Shown here piece by piece: positions 7,448 through 13,037 of a stretch of DNA of 21,160 nt; positions within the stretch are counted from its first letter, which is position 1, and the number at the start of each line of letters is the position of its first letter. The stretch comes from a virus, in the IMG/VR virus record IMGVR_UViG_3300032093_000997, positions 1-21,160 of that record; one strand, written 5' to 3'. Position numbers and translations under genes: made by a program. The notes under the pieces are model-generated. The model did not search any database and was not told the origin of the DNA. It saw only the letters and a program-made list of their open reading frames with translations.

Positions 7448-8042
7448 TTTAGATAAGTTCCTAGAAGTGGCAGCAGGCGAAGTTGGCTACATTGAAGGCC
7501 CTGCCGATAATGAAACGAAATATCAGAAGGCAAATCAACCTTGGTGCGGAGCATTCGTCAATTGGGTGGCAAAGCAGGCAGGTGTCAAAATCCCTGACTG
7601 CACCTACACACCGGCAGGGGCAAAGGCATTCGCCGAGGCGAAGCGTTGGCAAGGTATTGCCGAGGCCGAGCCTGCGCCTGGTGATTTAGTTTTCTTTGAT
7701 TTTCCAAATGACTCACTCGACCGAATCTCGCACATTGGCATTGTTGAGCGAGTCAAGGACAATGGCATCGTTGTCTGCATTGAAGGCAACACGGCTTCCG
7801 ACACTAAAGGCGATCAGCGCAATGGTGGTCAGGTATGCCGTAAGGTTCGCGCTTACAAAGTAAAGAATCGGGGAAAACTTCAACCCTCTCTGCCAGTGTT
7901 CATTGTGGGCTTCGGCAGACCTAAGTTCAAGGAGTGCAAATGCTCGACAAAGACAAAGCAGTCGCAATCGCTTCAACCTACGCAAGAGCAGGAGCAGCCG
8001 CAGTCGCAGCTCTCTATCTCGCCGACCCATCGCGCCCTCTAA
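7437..8042 (+). CDS. CHAP-domain endolysin
   Basis: A 201-residue protein whose first 160 residues form a CHAP amidase/peptidase domain. Catalytic Cys37 sits in QPWCGAFVNWVAKQAG, His99 in ISHIGIVERV, and the acidic third residue is in IEGNT at about 116. APGDLVFFDF is the usual strand before the His motif. It would cut peptidoglycan peptide bonds or the sugar-peptide amide link. The last 30-odd residues are Gln/Ser-rich and low-complexity (KTKQSQSLQPTQEQEQPQSQ). They coincide exactly with the stretch that also encodes the next protein, so that tail may be only a by-product of overlap; no separate wall-binding domain is evident. The start has AAAAGGGG upstream and overlaps the holin-like gene by 11 bases. 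Confidence 0.9.
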   Translation: MCSDLDKFLEVAAGEVGYIEGPADNETKYQKANQPWCGAFVNWVAKQAGVKIPDCTYTPAGAKAFAEAKRWQGIAEAEPAPGDLVFFDFPNDSLDRISHIGIVERVKDNGIVVCIEGNTASDTKGDQRNGGQVCRKVRAYKVKNRGKLQPSLPVFIVGFGRPKFKECKCSTKTKQSQSLQPTQEQEQPQSQLSISPTHRAL

Positions 8043-8137
8043 AAGATTATCTCGCTGCATTCATTGCAGCAGTCATTGGCCCTGTATTGAAAGCCATTGA
8101 CCCAAAGGCGACAGAGTTTGGTCGCGGAAGTAAGTAA
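7940..8137 (+). CDS. Small hydrophobic holin-like protein
   Basis: A 65-residue protein, MLDKDKAVAIASTYARAGAA and onward, with hydrophobic stretches at about 8-29 and 38-53 (DYLAAFIAAVIGPVLKAI) and a basic end (FGRGSK). Short proteins with this opening and the IGPxxKAxxPK segment lie beside endolysin genes in many marine and freshwater phages and are regarded as putative holins. The start is set by AAGGAG at 7929-7934 followed after five bases by ATG; a GTG two codons upstream overlaps that site. Most of the gene overlaps the 3' part of the endolysin gene in another frame (103 bases). Confidence 0.72.
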   Translation: MLDKDKAVAIASTYARAGAAAVAALYLADPSRPLKDYLAAFIAAVIGPVLKAIDPKATEFGRGSK

Positions 8138-8141
8138 AGAA

Positions 8142-8411
8142 ATGAAATCGGGGAAGATTTTGGATGAGGCCAAACGCCTCACCGCAACGGATCGTCAAGA
8201 TATTTATGGCGACCCTTACATCAATCACAAGCGCATCGCCGACCTGTGGAGTGTTTATCTTGAAAAAGAGATAAGCCCTTCGCAGGTCGCTTTGTGTTTA
8301 TGCCTTGTGAAAATTGCTCGGCTCATAGAAACACCTGACCACTTAGATAGCATCATCGACTTGGCGGCTTACACCGCTATTTATGGGGAAATCAATGATA
8401 GTGAAAAATAA
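8142..8411 (+). CDS. DUF6378-like phage protein
   Basis: An 89-residue protein with the recognisable pattern ILDEAKRLTATDRQDIYGDP, then NHKRIADLWSVYL, QVALCLCLVKIARL and DSIIDLAAYTAIYGE. This is the compact helical layout of the DUF6378-type family, common in actinophages and other aquatic phages. The family's function is unknown to me; the helical bundle with conserved D-R-x-x-x-Y-G-D recalls nucleotide-handling all-alpha proteins such as MazG-like ones, which is speculation. The ATG at 8142 is preferred over a far-upstream TTG (8097) that would run through the preceding gene. Confidence 0.78.
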   Translation: MKSGKILDEAKRLTATDRQDIYGDPYINHKRIADLWSVYLEKEISPSQVALCLCLVKIARLIETPDHLDSIIDLAAYTAIYGEINDSEK

Positions 8412-9072
8412 TCTAGTGCTTGTGCCAACTAGAGGCAGGCCAAAGAATGCAGTTGAAGTCTTGCAAGCACATAAGCAGTTCTCTTGTCGCTCTGACTTGA
8501 TGTTCGTTGTGGACAAAGATGATGAAGAGATTGTCAACTATCGAAGCGCAGTTGGCGTTGAATACATCTTAGAAATTGAAAATACCACACGGGGGATGGC
8601 TTACCCTGTCAATGTCGCTGCCAAGAAGTATGCAAGTGAATATGACTTCTTCACCTTCATTGGCGATGACCATAGATTCAGAACACCTGATTGGGATATT
8701 GCCTTGATGAAAGCGATAGGCAGCGCCCCTGGCATTTCCTATGGCAATGACCTTTTGCAAGGTGAGAACTTGCCAACTGCCGTGATGATGTCAAAAGCCA
8801 TTGTCAGCGCCCTTGGCGGAATGGTGCCACCAAAACTTCGCCACTTATATCTTGACAACTTTTGGAAGAAGATAGGGCAAGACCTTGGCAACCTTGTCTA
8901 TCTGCCTGAAGTAATCATCGAGCATTGCCATCCATTAGCAGGCAAAGCTGAGTGGGATGAAGGCTATCGCTCTGTCAATGCCCGTGAGGTTTATTCACTT
9001 GATGCCTTGGCCTATGACTCCTACATCAAGAGCGAAGACTATGCAGTCCTCTTGCGAGATTTATTAAAATGA
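8395..9072 (+). CDS. GT-A-fold glycosyltransferase-like protein
   Basis: A 225-residue protein that starts with a donor-binding strand and loop (NLVLVPTRGRPKNAVEVLQA), has VVDKDDEEIVNY and MAYPVNVAAKKY, and then an acidic motif in FFTFIGDDHRFRTPDWD at about 87-103. The GDDHRF segment takes the place of the D-x-D metal motif of GT2-type enzymes and is followed by the expected aromatic W-D. The C-terminal half (LYLDNFWKKIGQDLGNL, then IEHCHP) is shared by many phage and bacterial GT-A proteins of this size. It probably transfers a hexose in the same pathway as the next two genes. GGGGA lies before the ATG at 8395; an ATG four codons upstream is possible. It overlaps the preceding gene by 17 bases. 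Confidence 0.75.
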   Translation: MIVKNNLVLVPTRGRPKNAVEVLQAHKQFSCRSDLMFVVDKDDEEIVNYRSAVGVEYILEIENTTRGMAYPVNVAAKKYASEYDFFTFIGDDHRFRTPDWDIALMKAIGSAPGISYGNDLLQGENLPTAVMMSKAIVSALGGMVPPKLRHLYLDNFWKKIGQDLGNLVYLPEVIIEHCHPLAGKAEWDEGYRSVNAREVYSLDALAYDSYIKSEDYAVLLRDLLK

Positions 9073-9806
9073 GAGCAGTTTCATTCTCGCTCTATGGTAA
9101 TGATCCGCGCTACACCATCGGAGCTATCAAGAACGCAATTCTTGGCTCGCGTTATTTTCCATTCGAGGATGGCTTCCGTTTAGTTTTCTATTGTGGACAA
9201 AGCGTTGATGAGTCAATCATCAGCACCTTAAAACTTGTCAAAGGTGTAAAGATTGTCAGGATGAGTGAGCAAGAAAATCACACGGCAAAACTTTGGCGTT
9301 ATCTTGCCTTCTCTGACCCGCAATTTGATGTGGTCATCTGCCGTGATACCGATGCCCGCCTTTCCTTCCGCGACCGAATAGCGCACGAAGAATGGGAGCA
9401 ATCAGGTCTTGATTATCACATCATCAAAGACCATTCGATAGGCCACAATTATCTAATCAGCGCAGGTATGTTTGCAGGCAAGACAGGCAAGTTGCGCGAT
9501 ATGGCAGAACTTATTGCTAAGACCAATGTTGCCAATTACTACACCACAGACCAAGATTTTCTCGGAACTATCATCTATCCAAGAGTTAAAGATTCTTGCC
9601 TTATTCACGATCCCTTCTTTGAAACAACAATTGAGGGCAATTCGATAAGAACAACAATTGCCTTTGATGCGCCAACGCACCTTTCACACATTGGCGCAGC
9701 TCTTGATGAAAATGACAGGTTTTATTTCAGGATTGACCGCGATGCTCAATTGGCAGAAGCCAACACTGATAAATACAAATACGAGAGCGACAGGTGGGGG
9801 AAATGA
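9069..9806 (+). CDS. Glycosyltransferase-like protein with D-x-D motif
   Basis: A 245-residue protein joined to the preceding gene by an ATGA overlap. It has an N-terminal FSLYGNDPRYTIGAIKNA segment, then FDVVICRDTDARLSFRDR at about 95-112, where R-D-T-D-A-R-L supplies the metal-binding D-x-D. EEWEQSG, HIIKDHSIGHN and an AGMFAGK segment follow. This order (R-D-x-D-x-R-L, acidic-W, D-H, G-M-x-G-x-K) is seen in a family of viral and bacterial glycan-associated GT-A proteins. The sugar substrate cannot be read from sequence. Immediate linkage to the epimerase gene supports a role in making or attaching a modified sugar. Confidence 0.7.
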   Translation: MRAVSFSLYGNDPRYTIGAIKNAILGSRYFPFEDGFRLVFYCGQSVDESIISTLKLVKGVKIVRMSEQENHTAKLWRYLAFSDPQFDVVICRDTDARLSFRDRIAHEEWEQSGLDYHIIKDHSIGHNYLISAGMFAGKTGKLRDMAELIAKTNVANYYTTDQDFLGTIIYPRVKDSCLIHDPFFETTIEGNSIRTTIAFDAPTHLSHIGAALDENDRFYFRIDRDAQLAEANTDKYKYESDRWGK

Positions 9807-10669
9807 AAATCCTGATAACAGGCGATGAAGGCTTTGTCGGCACTAACTTCAAGAGGCATCTTGATTCAAAGAACAATCAAATCACCGGCATTGACATCAA
9901 GAACGGGCGCGATGTGCGTGACTTCTTTGCTAAAGATGACACTAAGTTTGATGTGGTCATCCATCTCGCGGCGATTGTCGGTGGCCGTGCCACCATTGAA
10001 GGAAATCCTTTGGCAGTTGCCGCCGACCTTGCCATTGATGCCGACCTCTTCCAATGGGCGCTTCGCACTCGCCCTGGACATTTAGTTTATTTCTCATCCT
10101 CTGCTGCCTATCCAATTTTCTTGCAAAGAGCTGAATACAAGCAGAAGTTGAAAGAGTGGGATATAAACCTTGACCACATTAGGACACCCGATATGACCTA
10201 TGGATGGGCAAAGTTATCGGGCGAGAAACTTGCCTCTTATGCTCGCGCTGAAGGCTTGGGCATTACTGTCCTCAGGCCATTTTCAGGCTATGGCACGGAT
10301 CAAAGCCTTGACTATCCTTTCCCATCATTTATCAAGCGAGGCAGAGAGAAGGAAGCGCCATTTAATGTTTGGGGCAAAGGAACGCAGGTGCGCGACTTCA
10401 TCCACATTGAGGACATCGTAAGAGCTACCTTTGAAGCCATCACAAACAAGGTTGAAGTTTCTAATCTTTGCTCAGGCAGAGCGACATCTTTCATTGACTT
10501 GGCAGAACTTGTGATGATGCAGGCAGGTTATTTGGCAGAAATAAAAACCAACCCGACTGCACCTGTTGGGGTGGCATATCGGGTTGGTGACACTCACAAA
10601 ATGCTTTCCTTCTATGAGCCAAAAATCTCACTTGAAGAAGGCATTGAGCAAGCCTTAAAAGGTATTTAG
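9803..10669 (+). CDS. NAD-dependent sugar epimerase/dehydratase (extended SDR)
   Basis: A 288-residue extended short-chain dehydrogenase. The Rossmann NAD-binding motif is ILITGDEGFVGTN (G7-x-x-G10-x-x-G13), followed by DVVIHLAAIVGG and the catalytic VYFSSSAAYP. The Y-x-x-x-K pair is in TYGWAKLSGE (Tyr133, Lys137). LRPFSGYGTDQ and GTQVRDFIHIEDIVRA are typical of GDP-/UDP-sugar epimerases such as GDP-mannose 3,5-epimerase or UDP-glucose 4-epimerase types. Length is slightly short for the family (usually about 300-340). The ATG at 9803, behind GGGGGAA, overlaps the previous stop as ATGA; an upstream GTG at 9794 is less likely. It would supply a nucleotide-sugar for the adjacent glycosyltransferases. 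Its stop overlaps the stop of the convergent minus-strand gene. Confidence 0.88.
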   Translation: MKILITGDEGFVGTNFKRHLDSKNNQITGIDIKNGRDVRDFFAKDDTKFDVVIHLAAIVGGRATIEGNPLAVAADLAIDADLFQWALRTRPGHLVYFSSSAAYPIFLQRAEYKQKLKEWDINLDHIRTPDMTYGWAKLSGEKLASYARAEGLGITVLRPFSGYGTDQSLDYPFPSFIKRGREKEAPFNVWGKGTQVRDFIHIEDIVRATFEAITNKVEVSNLCSGRATSFIDLAELVMMQAGYLAEIKTNPTAPVGVAYRVGDTHKMLSFYEPKISLEEGIEQALKGI

Positions 10670-10905
10670 AACTCGCGCTCCATCTTCTTGATGGTTCGGT
10701 TGATGTATTTAGGGCCTGCCCAATCCATAAACCATTGCGGAAAGATGACCGCACTTGGTTGGCGCTTTGGCATAAATAACACCATCAGAAGCGGAATCCA
10801 AAAGCCGTAAAAGGCTGACATAAGTGGCCAAAAGATAACGCTTCGGCCGATGGCAAAGGCATAGAAGGCAGTAAAGAAAACAATAAGCAAATCCCATCCA
10901 TTCAT
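10666..10905 (-). CDS. Small membrane protein, last gene of the minus-strand cassette
   Basis: A 79-residue protein with two hydrophobic segments: about 4-20 (WDLLIVFFTAFYAFAIG) and about 23-45 (VIFWPLMSAFYGFWIPLLMV). A basic, Trp-containing tail follows (FPQWFMDWAGPKYINRTIKKM), probably cytoplasmic. Its ATG follows the preceding stop with no gap. It converges on the epimerase gene and their stop codons share bases, with no terminator hairpin between. No family is recognised. A superinfection-exclusion or membrane-modifying role is possible for an early small membrane protein, but this is a guess. Confidence 0.65.
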   Translation of the reverse strand: MNGWDLLIVFFTAFYAFAIGRSVIFWPLMSAFYGFWIPLLMVLFMPKRQPSAVIFPQWFMDWAGPKYINRTIKKMEREF

Positions 10906-11364
10906 TTAGCACCATCCCATAACAGGGGCAGGCTCTATGTCTTTGACAACCTCATAGAACTTGCCGTTTTCGTGAAGTGAACCTGCGGTGACAACATATC
11001 CATTGAACTTGATGTCAACGCCATCGCGCAGTTTGCCCTTGAAAGAAGCGCCAATTGGTGCCTGATAGTAGAGATGCAAGCCATCACCTGTTTCAACTGT
11101 GAAGGTGTCAAGGTCTAAGCCTTCGGTGCTTCCGCCGTTGCGGTAATCCACATCAAAGACCACAAGATTTGATGGCGCACAAGCAATGCCAATGTTGAGC
11201 AAGGGCGACTTCTCAAACCACTTTGCAACTGTGGCAGGCTTATTTGAAGCAGACTTATAGCCTTGCTTTGCTATCGGAAAGAATGGAATCTTTTGTTGCG
11301 GATAGCAAGGCAGAACATACCAACCGCGCTTTGCAAAGGCAGTGGCGATTTCGGCAGTTGTCAT
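10906..11364 (-). CDS. Stand-alone Prim-Pol (bifunctional DNA primase/polymerase N-terminal) domain protein
   Basis: A 152-residue protein consisting of little more than a Prim-Pol catalytic core of the archaeo-eukaryotic primase superfamily. The N-terminal AKRGWYVLPCYPQQKIPFF matches the family's opening (G-W-x-V-x-P-C). The metal motif is VVFDVDYRNGG (Asp71, Asp73), the His motif is TGDGLHLYY (His97), and the third acidic motif is DGVDIKFNGYVVTAGS (Asp117). All expected catalytic residues are present. Helicase and C-terminal primase domains are absent. It could make primers, fill gaps or tolerate damage. A second Prim-Pol is fused to a helicase at 16784. Its start overlaps the preceding minus-strand gene as ATGA. 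Confidence 0.82.
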   Translation of the reverse strand: MTTAEIATAFAKRGWYVLPCYPQQKIPFFPIAKQGYKSASNKPATVAKWFEKSPLLNIGIACAPSNLVVFDVDYRNGGSTEGLDLDTFTVETGDGLHLYYQAPIGASFKGKLRDGVDIKFNGYVVTAGSLHENGKFYEVVKDIEPAPVMGWC

Positions 11365-11486
11365 TTGACATACTCCTTTAAGAAGTCATTGATGGCTTCG
11401 GACAATGATTTGCCCTCTGCCCGCGCCCTCGCCTGCGCCTTGCGCCATAGTTGGTCAGATACACGAACGCTTCTAATTTTCTTCAT
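11361..11486 (-). CDS. Ribbon-helix-helix DNA-binding protein
   Basis: A 41-residue protein, MKKIRSVRVSDQLWRKAQAR and onward. The short basic strand RSVRVS is followed by two helices (DQLWRKAQARARAEG and SLSEAINDFLKEYV). This is the minimal ribbon-helix-helix (Arc/CopG-like) layout, in which the strand pairs in a dimer and reads the major groove. It probably regulates this cassette or another early promoter; a target could lie in the divergent gap at 12036-12202. The start is fixed by the TAATG overlap, and the stop overlaps the Prim-Pol start. Confidence 0.75.
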   Translation of the reverse strand: MKKIRSVRVSDQLWRKAQARARAEGKSLSEAINDFLKEYVK

Positions 11487-11704
11487 TATGCACCGACCTT
11501 TGCAAGTTCCAAATCCACATAATCGCCTGTTGATGTGTTGCTGATTCTTATATCTCCATTGGCATAATCCCATCGAAGCAATGTTGGAATACCATCGCAA
11601 TCACTAAGACATTCGCCATATTGGTTTGCATTCTCAATGTCTGTTTGCTTGTCACTTGACCAATCACAAACTAAGCAAGTCACTTTTTCAATGTTGCTTG
11701 TCAT
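11486..11704 (-). CDS. Small Cys-containing protein of unknown function
   Basis: A 72-residue acidic protein (MTSNIEKVTCLVCDWSSDKQ and onward) with C-L-V-C near the N-terminus and G-E-C-L-S-D-C in the middle, four cysteines that could bind one zinc. The second half is probably beta-stranded (LRWDYANGDIRISNTSTGDYV). It ends in A-K-V-G-A, the same ending as two other proteins of the cassette because the repeated junction sequence encodes it. I do not recognise a family. Small acidic early phage proteins are often host-takeover or anti-defence factors, but nothing here proves that. Confidence 0.65.
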   Translation of the reverse strand: MTSNIEKVTCLVCDWSSDKQTDIENANQYGECLSDCDGIPTLLRWDYANGDIRISNTSTGDYVDLELAKVGA

Positions 11705-11835
11705 TATGCACCGACCTTTTGGCATTCGTGCCAATCAAGATTGGCTACATCCCAAGAGCTAGTCATCTCATAAGTTCTACCGCAGTATTCGCAGGTTGCA
11801 GATACAACGCCTGCTTCTGATTTATGCCATTTCAT
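11704..11835 (-). CDS. 43-residue zinc-finger-like micro-protein
   Basis: A short gene filling the space between two cassette members, with TAATG overlaps at both ends. It encodes MKWHKSEAGVVSATCEYCGR, continues through YEMTSSWDVANLDWHEC and ends in Q-K-V-G-A. C-x-x-C followed by a late H-x-C (HEC) makes a C-C-H-C zinc-ribbon or finger pattern. Tight coupling on both sides and a coherent zinc motif support a real gene. The function is unknown; small zinc fingers usually bind nucleic acid or protein partners. Confidence 0.7.
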   Translation of the reverse strand: MKWHKSEAGVVSATCEYCGRTYEMTSSWDVANLDWHECQKVGA

Positions 11836-12035
11836 TATGCACCTACCTTTGCAGATACAAACGCATCGTAAAACTTCCAAAATTTATTTTGCTTTGCTTC
11901 TGTTTGCTTTGCAAGTAGCTCGAGAATTGCCCAACGATTTTGACTGTTGTTGTTGTAAGCATCAAGTAGAGCATCTGCCATTTCAGGAAACTCTGAAATT
12001 TTAAGATTGTTTGTGATTCGTGTTGTGCTGACCAT
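11835..12035 (-). CDS. First gene of the minus-strand cassette, small helical protein of unknown function
   Basis: A 66-residue protein, MVSTTRITNNLKISEFPEMA and onward, predicted mostly helical (ADALLDAYNN, WAILELLAKQTEAKQNKFWK, FYDAFVSA) and ending in A-K-V-G-A. The ATG at 12035 has GGAAGAAG just upstream. Longer in-frame extensions to 12119 would cross the promoter-like element and are not favoured. No family was recognised. As the promoter-proximal gene of a divergent early cassette it should be the most strongly expressed of the six. Confidence 0.7.
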   Translation of the reverse strand: MVSTTRITNNLKISEFPEMADALLDAYNNNSQNRWAILELLAKQTEAKQNKFWKFYDAFVSAKVGA

Positions 12036-12202
12036 TTTCTTCTTCCGTTTCTCGGAGCTACTACCTTTCGCCCCGATGAGAGAACAATAACCTAAGTGCC
12101 TACTTTTGTCCATACACAAGCAATAGACGGCTTCGGCGTGTCGGGCGTAGGGTGTCAGCCCTTCCCCTCATACTTAGCGCAAGTCAACAGAAGGGGTGTT
12201 TT
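12036..12202. promoter_or_regulatory. Divergent intergenic control region
   Basis: This 167-base gap separates the minus-strand cassette from the plus-strand early operon and holds no gene. It contains the minus-strand promoter-like element described separately and, at the right end, AAGGGGTG as the ribosome binding site for the gene at 12203. A plus-strand promoter must lie here or be replaced by read-through; CATACT at about 12169-12174 is a weak -10 candidate without a convincing -35. It is also the most likely place for an operator of the RHH or WhiB protein. Confidence 0.55.
12084..12112 (-). promoter_or_regulatory. Sigma-70-type promoter for the minus-strand cassette
   Basis: On the minus strand, TGGACA (12107-12112) matches the -35 consensus at five of six positions and TATTGT (12084-12089) matches the -10 at four of six, with an ideal 17-base spacer. 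Transcription would start near 12077, giving a leader of about 42 bases before the ATG at 12035. It lies in the only large gap between divergent genes, where a promoter is required. Confidence 0.5.
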
Positions 12203-12355
12203 ATGGAGTTTCTTATATTCGGGGCTATAATCGGCATTCTATGCCTTTTTTGGGCCATTCTGAGCCTACAAGATGACCCACTAGAAGAGGGGATTAGGCA
12301 GGCGCAGGCTTGGGAGAGCCGTCAGAAGGCTCTTGCAAGGGCGGTGGGCAAGTGA
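12203..12355 (+). CDS. Small single-pass membrane protein
   Basis: A 50-residue protein opening the plus-strand early operon. Residues about 2-22 (EFLIFGAIIGILCLFWAILS) form one transmembrane helix, followed by a charged cytoplasmic-type helix (DDPLEEGIRQAQAWESRQKA). AAGGGGTG at 12191-12198 gives a good ribosome binding site. In-frame upstream starts (12152) would run into the control region and are not favoured. No family is recognised. The topology resembles early phage membrane micro-proteins, but no function can be assigned. Confidence 0.65.
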   Translation: MEFLIFGAIIGILCLFWAILSLQDDPLEEGIRQAQAWESRQKALARAVGK

Positions 12356-12687
12356 ACCTATTTTCTGTCCACAATGCCACAGACGGATCAGTAGTCCTCT
12401 ACCTAGAAGAGCAGGATGCCAACCTTGACCTTTTGGAAGATGTCGTGGCGCAGGTGCCTTTGTTGGCCCTCTCTCGCCTTGCCGAGCATTCAGGCCTTGA
12501 CTCTTTGAAGTCGCAAGAAGCTGCAAGGCTTCTCGACAAGGTTAGGGCGCAACTGCCTGACATCGCAGTCAAGCTCGCCTCAATAACAGAGGAAGAGGCG
12601 CTGGCCTTGGCTGAGCAATTGATTTTGGCAGTGAAGTTCGCCCGCGCCGTTGCCGGCAAACCTACGAAGTTGGAGTTGGTGAAGTAA
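12352..12687 (+). CDS. Unknown helical protein of the early operon
   Basis: A 111-residue protein with a GTG start overlapping the previous stop (GTGA). The first 25 residues look beta (LFSVHNATDGSVVLYLEEQD). The rest is strongly helical and acidic (LLEDVVAQVPLLALSRLAEH, AARLLDKVRAQLPDIAVKLA, EEEALALAEQLILAVKFARA). No cysteine, catalytic motif or membrane segment is present. I do not recognise it. It is translationally coupled on both sides (GTGA at its start, TAATG at its end) to a membrane micro-protein and a resolvase-like nuclease, so it is expressed early. A leucine-rich helical bundle could act as an interaction or inhibitor protein. Confidence 0.7.
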   Translation: MNLFSVHNATDGSVVLYLEEQDANLDLLEDVVAQVPLLALSRLAEHSGLDSLKSQEAARLLDKVRAQLPDIAVKLASITEEEALALAEQLILAVKFARAVAGKPTKLELVK

Positions 12688-13037
12688 TGGCAAATCCCAA
12701 TGGTCGCAAAGGCTCTGCGTTTGAAATCGGAGTTCTCAAGTGGTTGCGTTCTCGCGGTGTCACCGCCGAGCGTTTGCGATTGTCGGGGTCAAAAGATGAG
12801 GGCGACATCGTTGCCTTCATTGCAGGCAAAACTTATGTGCTTGAACTTAAAAATCGCAAGGCAATAAGCCTTCCGACCTTTTGGGATGAGGCAGTTAAGG
12901 AAGCAAAGAATTATTCAAAGGCACGGGGCTTAGAAGAAGCTCCACCATCATTCGTTGTTGTCAAAAGAAGGAACGCCTCTATCGAGAGGGCTTTCGTTAT
13001 TCAAGACCTTGAATCCTGGCTAGGTGAGAGGCAATGA
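12687..13037 (+). CDS. PD-(D/E)XK nuclease, Holliday junction resolvase-like
   Basis: A 116-residue protein with the compact endonuclease core of archaeal-type Hjc resolvases and related phage nucleases. Glu13 lies in the first helix (GSAFEIGVLKWLRSRG). Asp40 is in KDEGDIVAFIAGK. The E-x-K pair is in TYVLELKNRK (Glu53, Lys55). A helix with NYSKAR follows, then a strand with FVVVKRRN. All four expected active-site residues are present. It probably cuts branched DNA during recombination or before packaging, or acts as another structure-specific nuclease. Coupled starts on both sides (TAATG before, ATGA after) place it in the same operon as WhiB. Confidence 0.82.
   Translation: MANPNGRKGSAFEIGVLKWLRSRGVTAERLRLSGSKDEGDIVAFIAGKTYVLELKNRKAISLPTFWDEAVKEAKNYSKARGLEEAPPSFVVVKRRNASIERAFVIQDLESWLGERQ

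Larger units (their letters stand above)
11484..11854 (-). repeat. Three copies of a coupling sequence at gene junctions
   Basis: Read on the minus strand, three junctions carry nearly the same sequence, GCAAAGGTCGGTGCATAATG. Copies lie at 11484-11503, 11702-11721 (one base longer in the AAAGG region) and 11833-11852 (one substitution, with identity continuing two bases further). Each holds a ribosome binding site (AAAGG), the last codons of the upstream gene (K-V-G-A-stop) and the overlapping ATG of the downstream gene. The genes between copies are unrelated, so the junction itself has been duplicated. Confidence 0.85.

Noticed and set aside
10660-10700. Bidirectional terminator between the convergent epimerase and membrane-protein genes
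   Set aside because: The two stop codons overlap and no GC-rich stem with a T-run is visible around them.
11263-11820. Plus-strand open frames opposite the minus cassette (11263-11544, 11626-11820)
   Set aside because: They run antisense to tightly coupled minus-strand genes with clear families (Prim-Pol, RHH) and lack ribosome binding sites.
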